Shown: positions 1 through 8,001 of the stretch, one piece after another
Numbering within the stretch: the stretch's first letter is position 1
Layout of the letters: each line of letters starts with the position of its first letter
From: Psychroserpens luteolus
Lineage (GTDB): Bacteria > Bacteroidota > Bacteroidia > Flavobacteriales > Flavobacteriaceae
Direction of reading: 5' to 3'
Assembly: GCF_021032705.1 (NCBI RefSeq)
Contig: NZ_JAHVXI010000001.1
Coordinates: 186,001-250,000, forward strand
Length of the DNA stretch: 64,000 nt
Translations under genes and position numbers: made by a program
Notes under the pieces: generated by a model
Told to the model about the DNA's origin: nothing
Databases searched by the model: none
What the model saw: the letters and a program-made list of their open reading frames with translations, nothing else

Positions 1-162
1 TTCTTTTGCTTTATCTGATTCTGCAGACTTCTCGCTATAATCATTACTTGCATCTGTTAATTGCTCTTCCCACTGTGTTAAGCAATTTTTATCACCATTA
101 CCTCCGTTGCTTTGGTCATCTTCGCAACAGATTTTGTCGTTCAAAAATTTTATCATGCCCAT
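1..162 (-). CDS. Unknown protein, 3' end cut by window edge
   Basis: An open frame starts at ATG 162 and runs without a stop to base 1, giving 54 residues. A second in-frame ATG lies at 156. It begins 18 bases after the stop of the upstream gene and follows the injection-system genes on the same strand, so it is probably the next gene of that operon. The visible part holds a CC pair near residue 12 followed by an acidic, Asn/Gly-rich stretch. No domain is recognisable. The cysteines recall the cysteine-rich gene just upstream, but no relationship can be shown from this fragment. Confidence 0.55.
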   Translation of the reverse strand, partial: MGMIKFLNDKICCEDDQSNGGNGDKNCLTQWEEQLTDASNDYSEKSAESDKAKE

Positions 163-180
163 AGTTCTATTTTTTATTTA

Positions 181-1095
181 TTAATCTTTATCTACGCTTT
201 GTTGCTTATTTTTTCCAGAATAATGGTCATCGTCATCGCAATCACCTTCATCTGCACATTCACATAGAATATCTAAATCGTCTTCTTTACATTCTCCTTC
301 ACAAATAAATATTCGAGTGTTTTTTAATCCTTCACTTTTACTTCCTTCTGCAAGCATTGTACAGCTAACTTCTGCTAATTCTTCTACAATTACATTTAAT
401 TCATCGCGATAGGTGATCACATCTTTTTCGGTAGTTTTTATATTTTCAGTGATACAGTCATTTAGTATTTTCATGGTGTCCATAAGCTTAGTTGCAAAAC
501 TTTTAAGACCACCTGTATTTGTAAATGTTTGTATTCCCGCAATATTAACTACACTATTAAATGCATTTTGTCCTTTACACGCTAATTCGGAAGTTTTATC
601 AGTTATATCACCTAGTGTTCTAGAGACATCTTTAACTTCTTTAGCGACGCTAGAACCTTTACTCCCCTTACCTCTTTTAGGCTTAGGAATAATGCATTCT
701 TTTACGCAATTAACCATAACACAAGCGGCATCATTCGCTTCATTTATTTTGACTCGCAAATCATTAATAAGTTTTGAAGATTCATTTATAAGCTTTTCAA
801 GGTCATCATCTTTTTTACAATAATCATCAACACTTTTTTGAATAATCCCTGCCTTCGTGTAGTTTTTTAAAACTATACAACTCATTAAATCTTGATATAG
901 ATTATGAGTTTCTTCTGCTTTATTAAGACAGCATATTTTATAACCACGAGAGCTTTCTTTAGACTCTCTTTTTGTGTCATTAGCTTTATATAAACTATCT
1001 GCAGCTTTTTTCTCGTTTTTGATATATTTCAGCTTTTCACAAATCTTTTTTTCAGGATTTTGCAAATCGCTATCATTACCATTTGTATTTGCCAT
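181..1095 (-). CDS. Cysteine-rich unknown protein of the injection-system operon
   Basis: A 304-residue protein that I do not recognise. It has no signal peptide or membrane segment. The sequence is rich in Lys, Asp and Glu with long predicted helical stretches, and carries 16 cysteines, including a CC pair near residue 55 and a C-terminal block with five Cys among many acidic residues. The last 20 residues are strongly acidic (DDDD). It lies 38 bases downstream of the tail sheath gene on the same strand, so it is probably co-transcribed with it. It could be a structural or cargo protein of the contractile particle. That many cysteines in a presumably cytosolic protein is odd and may mean metal binding or oxidation after release. 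Confidence 0.6.
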   Translation of the reverse strand: MANTNGNDSDLQNPEKKICEKLKYIKNEKKAADSLYKANDTKRESKESSRGYKICCLNKAEETHNLYQDLMSCIVLKNYTKAGIIQKSVDDYCKKDDDLEKLINESSKLINDLRVKINEANDAACVMVNCVKECIIPKPKRGKGSKGSSVAKEVKDVSRTLGDITDKTSELACKGQNAFNSVVNIAGIQTFTNTGGLKSFATKLMDTMKILNDCITENIKTTEKDVITYRDELNVIVEELAEVSCTMLAEGSKSEGLKNTRIFICEGECKEDDLDILCECADEGDCDDDDHYSGKNKQQSVDKD

Positions 1096-1133
1096 TTTAC
1101 TATTGTTTTAAATTTATTTATCGTCTTTTAATA

Positions 1134-2543
1134 TTACTCTGATAGCATTTTATGACTAAATCTTAAAATGATAAACTCTGCAGGTCTTACTACAGCCATT
1201 CCAATTTCAACTATCATTCTTCCTTCCCAAATGTCTACTTCATCCATAGTTTCATTTAATCCAACTTTTACATAAAAAGCTTGCTCTGGAGTAGTTCCCA
1301 TTAAAGCTCCTGCTTTCCACTGTTGTACTAAGAAATTATCTATCATTGATTTAACTCTCACCCAAGTATTGAGGTCGTTAGGTTCAAAAACGAATTGTAC
1401 CGATGCTTTTTTTACAGATTCTTCGACCATATTGAAAAATCTTCTAACAGAGATATATCGCCATTCATTGCTATTACCAGCCATGGTTCTAGCTCCCCAA
1501 ACAATGGCATTACCTCTACCAACAAAGGAGCGAATAACATTAACTGATTTACCTGCATTAACATCTACATTTAAGCTTTCTTGTTGTTTATCTGTAATCT
1601 TTATAACTGGTTTTATTACATAATCCATGTTGACATTGGCAGGTGCTTTCCAAACACCACGCGAAGAATCTACATTTGCATATATTCCAACAATTCCAGG
1701 TGATGGTGGCATTTCCATTGGCAGATTTCGTATCGAATTTTGTGCTTGAAAGTAGAGTGCATTATTTTTAGTTTTTAATTCTTCTAATGTTCCATTTAAA
1801 GAACCGTCACCACCTTCGTGTACAATTGTTACTCTAGCATCTCCTATTCCTTCTCCTCCATAATAGTAATCTAGTATAGTCTCTACATTTGGAAAATATG
1901 TTGCTCCATACTTAATTGTATTTTCTTCTGGAGGTGTATTATTTCGCATCGTTTCAATATTTGCTAGTAAATCTGGTTGAGTAGGATCTAACCAAATATC
2001 CATTACAGTAAAACGATCTTTTAATTCTTCGCACATGTCCATCGATTCTCCAAAAAGATTATAGAAATCTGAAAAATTATCTATACCCTGAGAATCAGGA
2101 TAAACATAAAGTGTTACTTCATCTACTTTTTCGGTGGCATCTAAACCTTTTTTAAGATCGGCAAAGCTCACTATTCCTGTAGTATAATCTCCTACTGAAA
2201 CAATCCAACATGGTCCTCCTCCATTAGCAAAAAACATTTCTAATGAATATTTCATTATATACTTTGCTCTGTCTGTGATAGATGCTTGTACATTTACGGG
2301 TGCACCTGGTGTTTCTTTAATAAGTACTGAAAGGTTTTCTTCTGGAACGGCTTTACCAAAAAAGCGTTCATATTCTAACATAGAACTAATTCTTTTGGGC
2401 TCGTTAAGTAGCGAATTTCCTCTTTCATCTAAAGCCTTATCAGTATATCCAATAAAAGCAGGAATTGCAGTTTCTACCTGTGCAATTGACGGTGGGAGTT
2501 TAGGGATTTCTTCAATATAAACTCCTGGTGTTTTGTAATTCAT
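1134..2543 (-). CDS. Contractile tail sheath protein (phage-tail-like injection system)
   Basis: A 469-residue tail sheath family protein. The N-terminus (TPGVYIEEI, then PPSIAQVETAIPAFIGYT) is the hallmark of phage and extracellular injection-system sheaths. The C-terminal part, from SVRRFFNMVEESVKKA through QFVFEPND to RPAEFIILRFSH, matches the conserved sheath domain that interlocks subunits and bears on the inner tube. In such systems the sheath contracts to drive the tube through a target membrane. Its neighbours, a DUF4255 protein upstream and operon-like spacing, fit an extracellular contractile injection system of the Bacteroidetes type rather than a prophage, because no capsid, portal or integrase gene is visible. 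Tube, baseplate, spike and ATPase genes must lie beyond the left edge, if present. Confidence 0.93.
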   Translation of the reverse strand: MNYKTPGVYIEEIPKLPPSIAQVETAIPAFIGYTDKALDERGNSLLNEPKRISSMLEYERFFGKAVPEENLSVLIKETPGAPVNVQASITDRAKYIMKYSLEMFFANGGGPCWIVSVGDYTTGIVSFADLKKGLDATEKVDEVTLYVYPDSQGIDNFSDFYNLFGESMDMCEELKDRFTVMDIWLDPTQPDLLANIETMRNNTPPEENTIKYGATYFPNVETILDYYYGGEGIGDARVTIVHEGGDGSLNGTLEELKTKNNALYFQAQNSIRNLPMEMPPSPGIVGIYANVDSSRGVWKAPANVNMDYVIKPVIKITDKQQESLNVDVNAGKSVNVIRSFVGRGNAIVWGARTMAGNSNEWRYISVRRFFNMVEESVKKASVQFVFEPNDLNTWVRVKSMIDNFLVQQWKAGALMGTTPEQAFYVKVGLNETMDEVDIWEGRMIVEIGMAVVRPAEFIILRFSHKMLSE

Positions 2544-2570
2544 AATGTCATTTTTGTTTTAAGATTAATT

Positions 2571-3908
2571 TCAACTATTTACTAATCTGTTTGATTTATT
2601 AATATAGATTTCAGAAAACATTCTTTTCCCTTCTACCTTCAATGAAGGTGTTCTAGGATGAGGTAATATTTTCTCATTGGCTCCACTTATGAAAGGCACT
2701 AACGTTTGTGTTAATCCTTTTGGCTTTTTAGAAATTATTTTTTTTGTTGTTGGCTCAAATACCACATGTGGGTTGAGATCACCAGTGACATCTGCAGCTT
2801 TAAAATTGGCTTCTTTGTTATATCTCCAATACGTTTTTCTATTTTTAAACCGAAGTTCATATACAGGATGTGATATGAACTCTCCCGTATTTTCTGTTCT
2901 AGTTTTTAGATATCCGTCTGCATCCAAAAGACTAAATGGGGAGTCTGTTTCGTCTAAGCGAATGTCTATAACGCCTAAGTGATTTTTATTATATAAGTCA
3001 TCATTTAGATGCACGAAATAGCTGATTTCTGGCCCTCCATTTTCTTTAATCTTTAAGTTGTAAAGCCCTTCAGGAATTGCTATTGGATTTTCAATAGATT
3101 CATCGATCACTTCAAAATTTAAAAGGACATTTTGGAGAGGATTAGCACTACTTTTGGCAATGGTCTTTATTGGGTTGGCATCTCTATCTTCTAATACAAT
3201 TTGTAGTTGCGTTATGTTTTGTTCTTTTTTAATAGGATAGTTGAACATAGGTGGCAACAAAATCCTATCAGCATTAGTGACATAGCGCTTGTCTTTGAGT
3301 TTTCCCCAAAAACTTAAATTACTACTGCTAGTCGTTGTAAATTCTAAAGCTTCTCTTAATTCAGCTCCAAATTTCACCAAGGCTCCCATTTCATGTTGCA
3401 TACCACTTTGATGATTTTTTGCCTCTATTGATATAGGTAAAGTTTTATAGTTGGGGTCAGCTTCAATAAACTGGTCTTTGCCTTTATTTGTGAAATAGTA
3501 AATAGCAGGTAAAGCAGGTCTCATACTTATATTGGTCATACTCAGAAAATTAGCTATTGCTATACGTATTGAAAAAGTGAGACTAAGCGTATCAGGAAGT
3601 TTAAAACGAGGTTTATAAACTTTAGCTCCCAACTTTAGTTCTTCTTTTACTTCTATTCCTATTAAAAACCCGAGTGTTGTTGTTTTGTAAATCAGTTTAA
3701 ACTCACTCAAGGCTTTTTTGGTAGCTTCTGTAGGTTGTATCTCTAAAAAATCTGCAACATTGTACGCTTGCTGATTTATCACGTTCTTAATTAGTGCTTC
3801 TTTTTCTGCTTTGGGTTTTTCAAAAAAGGAAATACCATCTGATGAGATCAAATAATAATCATGAAGTAGATTGACTTCAAACAAACGTTTGTAAAGGAAT
3901 TCACTCAT
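2571..3908 (-). CDS. Unknown protein of the injection-system operon
   Basis: A protein of about 445 residues between the DUF4255 gene and the sheath gene. I do not recognise a domain. It has no signal peptide or membrane helix. The middle part alternates short strands and loops, with a Pro-rich C-terminal stretch near residues 395-430. I chose ATG 3908, which overlaps the upstream stop in a TGATGAGTGA arrangement. ATG 3920 is an alternative that adds four residues. The overlap with the DUF4255 gene and the 27-base gap to the sheath gene indicate one transcript. A particle-assembly or cap role is possible from position alone. Confidence 0.75.
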   Translation of the reverse strand: MSEFLYKRLFEVNLLHDYYLISSDGISFFEKPKAEKEALIKNVINQQAYNVADFLEIQPTEATKKALSEFKLIYKTTTLGFLIGIEVKEELKLGAKVYKPRFKLPDTLSLTFSIRIAIANFLSMTNISMRPALPAIYYFTNKGKDQFIEADPNYKTLPISIEAKNHQSGMQHEMGALVKFGAELREALEFTTTSSSNLSFWGKLKDKRYVTNADRILLPPMFNYPIKKEQNITQLQIVLEDRDANPIKTIAKSSANPLQNVLLNFEVIDESIENPIAIPEGLYNLKIKENGGPEISYFVHLNDDLYNKNHLGVIDIRLDETDSPFSLLDADGYLKTRTENTGEFISHPVYELRFKNRKTYWRYNKEANFKAADVTGDLNPHVVFEPTTKKIISKKPKGLTQTLVPFISGANEKILPHPRTPSLKVEGKRMFSEIYINKSNRLVNS

Positions 3909-4566
3909 CACATTCTGCATTAGTTATTAGAACATTATTCTCAATTTCTTCAATAACTGGAGCTTCAATACCAGAAGTTTCTTGAATTTTAACCAGTCTT
4001 ACTTTATACATAGCAAAAGGCACTTGCTTACCTCCTAAGGAACCCCATAAATGATTAATTTGCTCAAAGGTTAAGGTATATAGTTCAACATTTAATTTGA
4101 TCTCATCCCTTAGTTCGTTTGTGATCCAATCATCTTCTACACCTGGTTGATCTGAGGATATTTGACTAAAAGGAGAGTTTTTAACGGTAAAACTTTTTTT
4201 GGCCTGAAAGAATTGTAAGACCAAGGATAATCTATGTAAAGGAAATTCGTAATTATCGGCAACAGGTTTGTCTTTTTGAGTAGCAGATATTAAAACATAA
4301 AGATTTAAATGTACTGCAGGTTCCATATATTTTATACCCGAATTAGTCTTAACAATATGACTTCCATTTTTTAGGGTACTTTCCTCTTCTATATTGACTA
4401 AGGTGATAATAACACTATCCTTTAATTCTACTATGGTATCATTATCCATTGAGGCGATATTACCAAGGGCTATTCTATCTTTCGTAATACCATCACCCGA
4501 CCTTTTGTTTTGGACGATGTAGTCACTTAATTCATCTCTTAATAATTTGAGCGCAAGAGCAATCAT
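3901..4566 (-). CDS. DUF4255 (Pvc16-like) protein of contractile injection system
   Basis: A 221-residue protein matching the DUF4255/Pvc16 N-terminal family. It starts with a helix (IALALKLLRDELSDYI), then a strand-rich middle containing VHLNLYVLISATQKD and LSLVLQFFQAKKSF. Family members sit in extracellular contractile injection-system clusters, where related proteins are proposed to terminate the tube and sheath at the end distal to the baseplate. It is the first gene of the minus-strand operon here, so the promoter should lie in the 359 bases upstream, although I find no exact Bacteroidetes -7 box there. Length is normal for the family. Confidence 0.85.
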   Translation of the reverse strand: MIALALKLLRDELSDYIVQNKRSGDGITKDRIALGNIASMDNDTIVELKDSVIITLVNIEEESTLKNGSHIVKTNSGIKYMEPAVHLNLYVLISATQKDKPVADNYEFPLHRLSLVLQFFQAKKSFTVKNSPFSQISSDQPGVEDDWITNELRDEIKLNVELYTLTFEQINHLWGSLGGKQVPFAMYKVRLVKIQETSGIEAPVIEEIENNVLITNAECDE

Positions 4567-4925
4567 ATTTGTTTATTTTCTGAAGCTTATTTATCATGAA
4601 AAACTTGGAGTTTAAGGTATTCATAATGAAGAGTTTAGTCAATCCCCATTTTTAGGGATTTATACTTTTCTCATTCTACAGATAGAAAAAAGTATTATTC
4701 GAAACATTTTTTGAGTTAACAGTATTTGATGTTATCTATGGGCTTGTTCTAATAAGTAAAAACCCCGATTCAATTGAATCGGGGTTTTTACTTATATCAT
4801 TAGAAAGTGAAGTAGCATTGATGTAATTAAGCAATTGCCTTAAGTAAGCGAAACGACTTATTTAATTCCTTATAACCATAAAATTAATAAGCCATTCCGC
4901 TTTCTAATCACCATCAAAACACTAT
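4567..4925. other. Gene-free stretch between injection-system operon and protease genes
   Basis: These 359 bases hold no convincing reading frame. They contain one long perfect palindrome (listed separately as a terminator) and should also contain the promoter of the DUF4255 operon. No exact TAnnTTTG box is visible on the minus strand. Nothing else stands out. Confidence 0.6.
4752..4795 (-). terminator. Rho-independent terminator, symmetrical
   Basis: A 44-base perfect palindrome with a GC core (ACCCCGATTC / GAATCGGGGT) around AATT. A-rich flanks on one side give T-runs on the other, so it can act in both directions. It lies about 130 bases past the stop of the minus-strand protease gene and upstream of the DUF4255 gene, so it insulates the injection-system operon from transcription arriving from the right. 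Confidence 0.85.
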
Positions 4926-6098
4926 TTAGTTTTCTTTTTTTCTAAACTCTTCTTTACCATTCTTAAAAATAAAGGTTAGACCTTTTATTTGATTACTTTC
5001 ATTTCTTTCAAATCGTGCATTTGGAAGTTCATTATTTACTGGAATACTATAAACTAGTTTGTATAGATCTTTTGAGATTTTTTCTAGTCTAAATTTATAG
5101 CCCTGTCTTTGGAAAAACAATTGCCCATTTTCAAGAAATACTTCTCGACCACCTTCATAAGATCCTGTAAATTCATTTGTACTACCATCACCTAATTGCT
5201 CTTTTTTATAAGGAATTGCTTTTTCTCTCTTAGGTTTTTCAAAGCGTATTAAGTTGTTAGTTCTATCAATAGTTATTTTTAAATCTTTAATAATAGTATA
5301 ACCAAAATTAGCGTACTCAAAGTTTTCAACGAGAACAATATCTGGGTTTTCATAATTTAATTCACCTAATTGTATTGTGCCCAGTAATTCTGCATGCCAA
5401 GGTTTGAAACTTGCAGCAGGTGTACTAATTAAAGTGCCTTCTCTCATCTCTCCTTTTAAATTTAATTTATCTTTGAGCGCATAAGGTAAACTAAAACCTC
5501 CAGGGCTTCCTGTATCTAAATGGGCTTCTACAATAATACCATCTACGATTAAATTATAACTAAGAACATTTGGATTCTCAATAATTTTAGTGACATCTTT
5601 ATCATCTTTGTTTAGCGTTCCGTTTGTTAAAATAATCTTAGACTTTGGATAATCCATGGTCACCAAATAATCTTCAAAAAACACACCGCTTAAAACGCCA
5701 TCAATTGGAAGCATTGATCTCAAGTCTAAAACATTCATGTTGACATCTTTGATGATATTGGTGTGAGGAAAACTAACTTTAGGAACTAATACTGTTTGTG
5801 TTATTAATTTATTATCGGAACCTTGCACACCAATCGTGTCTGTACTCACCTGTTTAAAGCTAAATTCATTGCTTAATCTTTCATCTATTACTGTGGTCGA
5901 AGAACCAGTATCAAAAATAAACTTATAAGGTCCTTTTCCATTAATTGTCACGTCTAAAATAGGTCTTCGACTACTGATATCTACAGGAATAACTACTCTA
6001 TTATTTGATTCAACTGGAGTGATTGGAGTTTTATCAGATTGGCAAGAACTCCATAAAAACAGATTACAAATTATAAATGTGATTATATTTTTTTTCAT
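4926..6098 (-). CDS. Retropepsin-like aspartyl protease lipoprotein (copy 2)
   Basis: A 390-residue protein with a lipoprotein signal peptide (lipobox ending in WSSC, Cys 19). Two aspartyl-protease motifs are visible: DTGSS at residues 63-67 and DTGSP at 195-199. The chain therefore carries both catalytic half-sites, each in a retropepsin-like lobe, and a C-terminal extension of about 100 residues follows. It should sit on the periplasmic side of a membrane and cleave peptides of unknown identity. It is about 15 bases downstream of a clear paralogue and is probably co-transcribed. Shared blocks such as NGKGPYKFIFDTGS and FEYANFGY against FEYANLGF show a recent tandem duplication. Family members in Bacteroidetes are poorly characterised. 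Confidence 0.85.
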   Translation of the reverse strand: MKKNIITFIICNLFLWSSCQSDKTPITPVESNNRVVIPVDISSRRPILDVTINGKGPYKFIFDTGSSTTVIDERLSNEFSFKQVSTDTIGVQGSDNKLITQTVLVPKVSFPHTNIIKDVNMNVLDLRSMLPIDGVLSGVFFEDYLVTMDYPKSKIILTNGTLNKDDKDVTKIIENPNVLSYNLIVDGIIVEAHLDTGSPGGFSLPYALKDKLNLKGEMREGTLISTPAASFKPWHAELLGTIQLGELNYENPDIVLVENFEYANFGYTIIKDLKITIDRTNNLIRFEKPKREKAIPYKKEQLGDGSTNEFTGSYEGGREVFLENGQLFFQRQGYKFRLEKISKDLYKLVYSIPVNNELPNARFERNESNQIKGLTFIFKNGKEEFRKKEN

Positions 6099-6113
6099 AA
6101 GTAATGCATTTAA

Positions 6114-7346
6114 TTATTCAGATACTTTTTTATGCGGACCATCAATTCGCCCATCCTTATATATAAAACTTAATCCTATAACCAACTTGTTTTCATTTCG
6201 GAGAAATTTGATTTTTGGAATTTCCATTGGAGTTCTTACACCATCGGGAATTTTCATCGCATAAAGATCTTTTTCTATTTCTATGAGTTTTAAATCAATT
6301 GGAGATGCAGCATTTTTATAAACCAATTCACCATTGTCATTTTCCCATACTTTTCTACTGCCTTCATATTCCCCTATATACGAATTAGACTGTACTTCTT
6401 TTTTACTTAATTTATCGTGATTTACTACGACGGGTTTAACTCTTTCAAATTTTATTAGACTGTTTTTTCTATCTATGGTTGTTCTCAAATCTTTGACCAC
6501 TTCAAATCCTAAATTTGCATATTCAAATCCTTCAACTAATGCAACTTTAGGGTTTTTAAACAGAACTCCACCAATTTTGATATCCCCTTCTAGTTCTGCA
6601 TCCCAACGTTGAAAACTAGCTACAGGAGTACTAATGGTGTGTCCTTTTTGTAGTCCTCTCTTGAAAGTCAATTTGTTTTTTAGCGAATACGGCAGACTAA
6701 TTCCTCCTGGGCTTCCTGTATCAATATGAGCCTCTACAATCTCTCCATTTACATCGAGATTTAAGTTCACGACTCGAGGTTTTTGTAAAAACGTAATAGC
6801 ATTATCTTTTACTTCGTCTAATTCACCAATGGCAACTCCTAACTTTGAATTTGGGTAATCCATAGTTAGTAAGTAATCTTTAAAAAAAATACTGCTTAAA
6901 ATTCCATCAACAGGAAGCATAGCTCTAATATCTATAACATTCATTACTAAGTCTTGAGATAGATTAGTACCAGAAAAACTAACTTTGGGAACTTCAATTC
7001 TTTTTGAGGTTAGCTTCTTGTCTGAACCTGGTGTACCTAATGGGTCTTCTCCAACAACTTTAAATCCAAATTCAGATTGTAATCTCTCATCAATAACATG
7101 AGTCATAGAACCAGTGTCGAATATAAATTTGTAAGGACCTTTTCCGTTTATCATTAATTCAACAATTGGTCGTCTCGTACTTAAATCCATCGGAATTGTA
7201 ATACTCTCTACTCTTTGCTTTCTAATCTGCCTTTGGCTACTGGGTTCATTTTCGCTATGCTTTTCTTTTTTTTCTTGGCAGGATCCTATAAAAAATATAA
7301 GGCAAGAGAATAAGGTTACAACAATGGTTTTCATGATTACTTTCAT
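6114..7346 (-). CDS. Retropepsin-like aspartyl protease lipoprotein (copy 1)
   Basis: A 410-residue paralogue of the next gene, with a lipobox FIGSC (Cys 23 counting from ATG 7346). ATG 7334 would give a shorter, equally usable signal peptide. Catalytic motifs are DTGSM near 77-81 and DTGSP near 209-213, so both half-sites are intact. It is the promoter-proximal member of the pair and is divergent from a membrane-anchored winged-helix regulator, with three tandem 10-bp repeats in the shared upstream region. The regulator may therefore control the protease pair, or the proteases may act on the regulator. Both ideas are inference from position. Confidence 0.85.
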   Translation of the reverse strand: MKVIMKTIVVTLFSCLIFFIGSCQEKKEKHSENEPSSQRQIRKQRVESITIPMDLSTRRPIVELMINGKGPYKFIFDTGSMTHVIDERLQSEFGFKVVGEDPLGTPGSDKKLTSKRIEVPKVSFSGTNLSQDLVMNVIDIRAMLPVDGILSSIFFKDYLLTMDYPNSKLGVAIGELDEVKDNAITFLQKPRVVNLNLDVNGEIVEAHIDTGSPGGISLPYSLKNKLTFKRGLQKGHTISTPVASFQRWDAELEGDIKIGGVLFKNPKVALVEGFEYANLGFEVVKDLRTTIDRKNSLIKFERVKPVVVNHDKLSKKEVQSNSYIGEYEGSRKVWENDNGELVYKNAASPIDLKLIEIEKDLYAMKIPDGVRTPMEIPKIKFLRNENKLVIGLSFIYKDGRIDGPHKKVSE

Positions 7347-7373
7347 TTTAAATTAATATTAAATAGCCATTAT

Positions 7374-7403
7374 GTTAACTAGTGTTAACTAGTGTTAACC
7401 ACT
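7374..7403. repeat. Three tandem 10-bp repeats, candidate operator
   Basis: Units are GTTAACTAGT, GTTAACTAGT and GTTAACCACT, head to tail. The 10-bp period puts each copy on the same face of the helix, and each unit contains the palindrome GTTAAC. They lie 28 bases upstream of the protease start and 75 bases upstream of the regulator start, which suits binding of an OmpR/ToxR-type winged-helix protein. Confidence 0.6.
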
Positions 7404-7478
7404 AAAGACTATATCATCTTAAAGGCGTAAATTTATTTTACCACACCTTAAAGAGTATGAAATAAACATCCAATTAAT

Positions 7479-7964
7479 ATGAAAGTCTCTAAATTGAATG
7501 AAGCTGAAAATATTGTTAATGTTAACAAGTGGAATTTTTCATCTGTTCGTGGAATTCTTCAAAGTCCCAAGGGCCATGAACTTTTAACTGAACCTCGCCT
7601 TTCCAAACTTCTTTATTTTTTAAGCTTGAACATGAATTCTTATGTTTCAAGAAATTACTTAATCGATAATATCTGGTCGGATACCATTGTAAATGAAGAA
7701 TCATTGACTAGAGCAGTTTCAGATTTAAGAAAACTTCTTAGTGAAAACTTTGGAACAACAATTAAAATTGAAACATTACGTGGTCATGGATATAAATTAT
7801 TCATAGAAAAAGAGAGTGCATTGAATTCTATAAAGTCAAAGCTTAATCCTAATTTTGGCTATGCTATTCTCATTTTATTTTTCATATTGATACTAACCAT
7901 ATCAATTGCCGACGCTTTAGGTCTAATTGAAGCTAAATTTTTAGTAAATAGAAGTAAAGGATAG
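7479..7964 (+). CDS. Membrane-anchored winged-helix regulator (CadC/ToxR-like)
   Basis: A 161-residue protein with an OmpR/PhoB-type winged-helix DNA-binding domain at about residues 15-110. Visible features are the recognition-helix region NEESLTRAVSDLRKLL and the wing TLRGHGYKL. A single membrane segment follows near residues 127-147, with only about 14 residues beyond it. It has no receiver domain, so it resembles CadC/ToxR proteins that bind DNA from the membrane, but with almost no periplasmic sensor. Signal input may come from a partner or from proteolysis. It is divergent from the two aspartyl proteases. The last short gap before the convergent nrfD-like gene has no obvious terminator. 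Confidence 0.8.
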   Translation: MKVSKLNEAENIVNVNKWNFSSVRGILQSPKGHELLTEPRLSKLLYFLSLNMNSYVSRNYLIDNIWSDTIVNEESLTRAVSDLRKLLSENFGTTIKIETLRGHGYKLFIEKESALNSIKSKLNPNFGYAILILFFILILTISIADALGLIEAKFLVNRSKG

Positions 7965-8001
7965 CTAATTTATTCTATCGCCTTTCATCTAGTAGCGTTA
8001 G

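Noticed and set aside
413-823. 136-residue plus-strand frame opposite the cysteine-rich gene
   Set aside because: Low-complexity hydrophobic Ser/Leu-rich sequence without a ribosome site, an antisense shadow of the minus-strand gene, which has better coding character.
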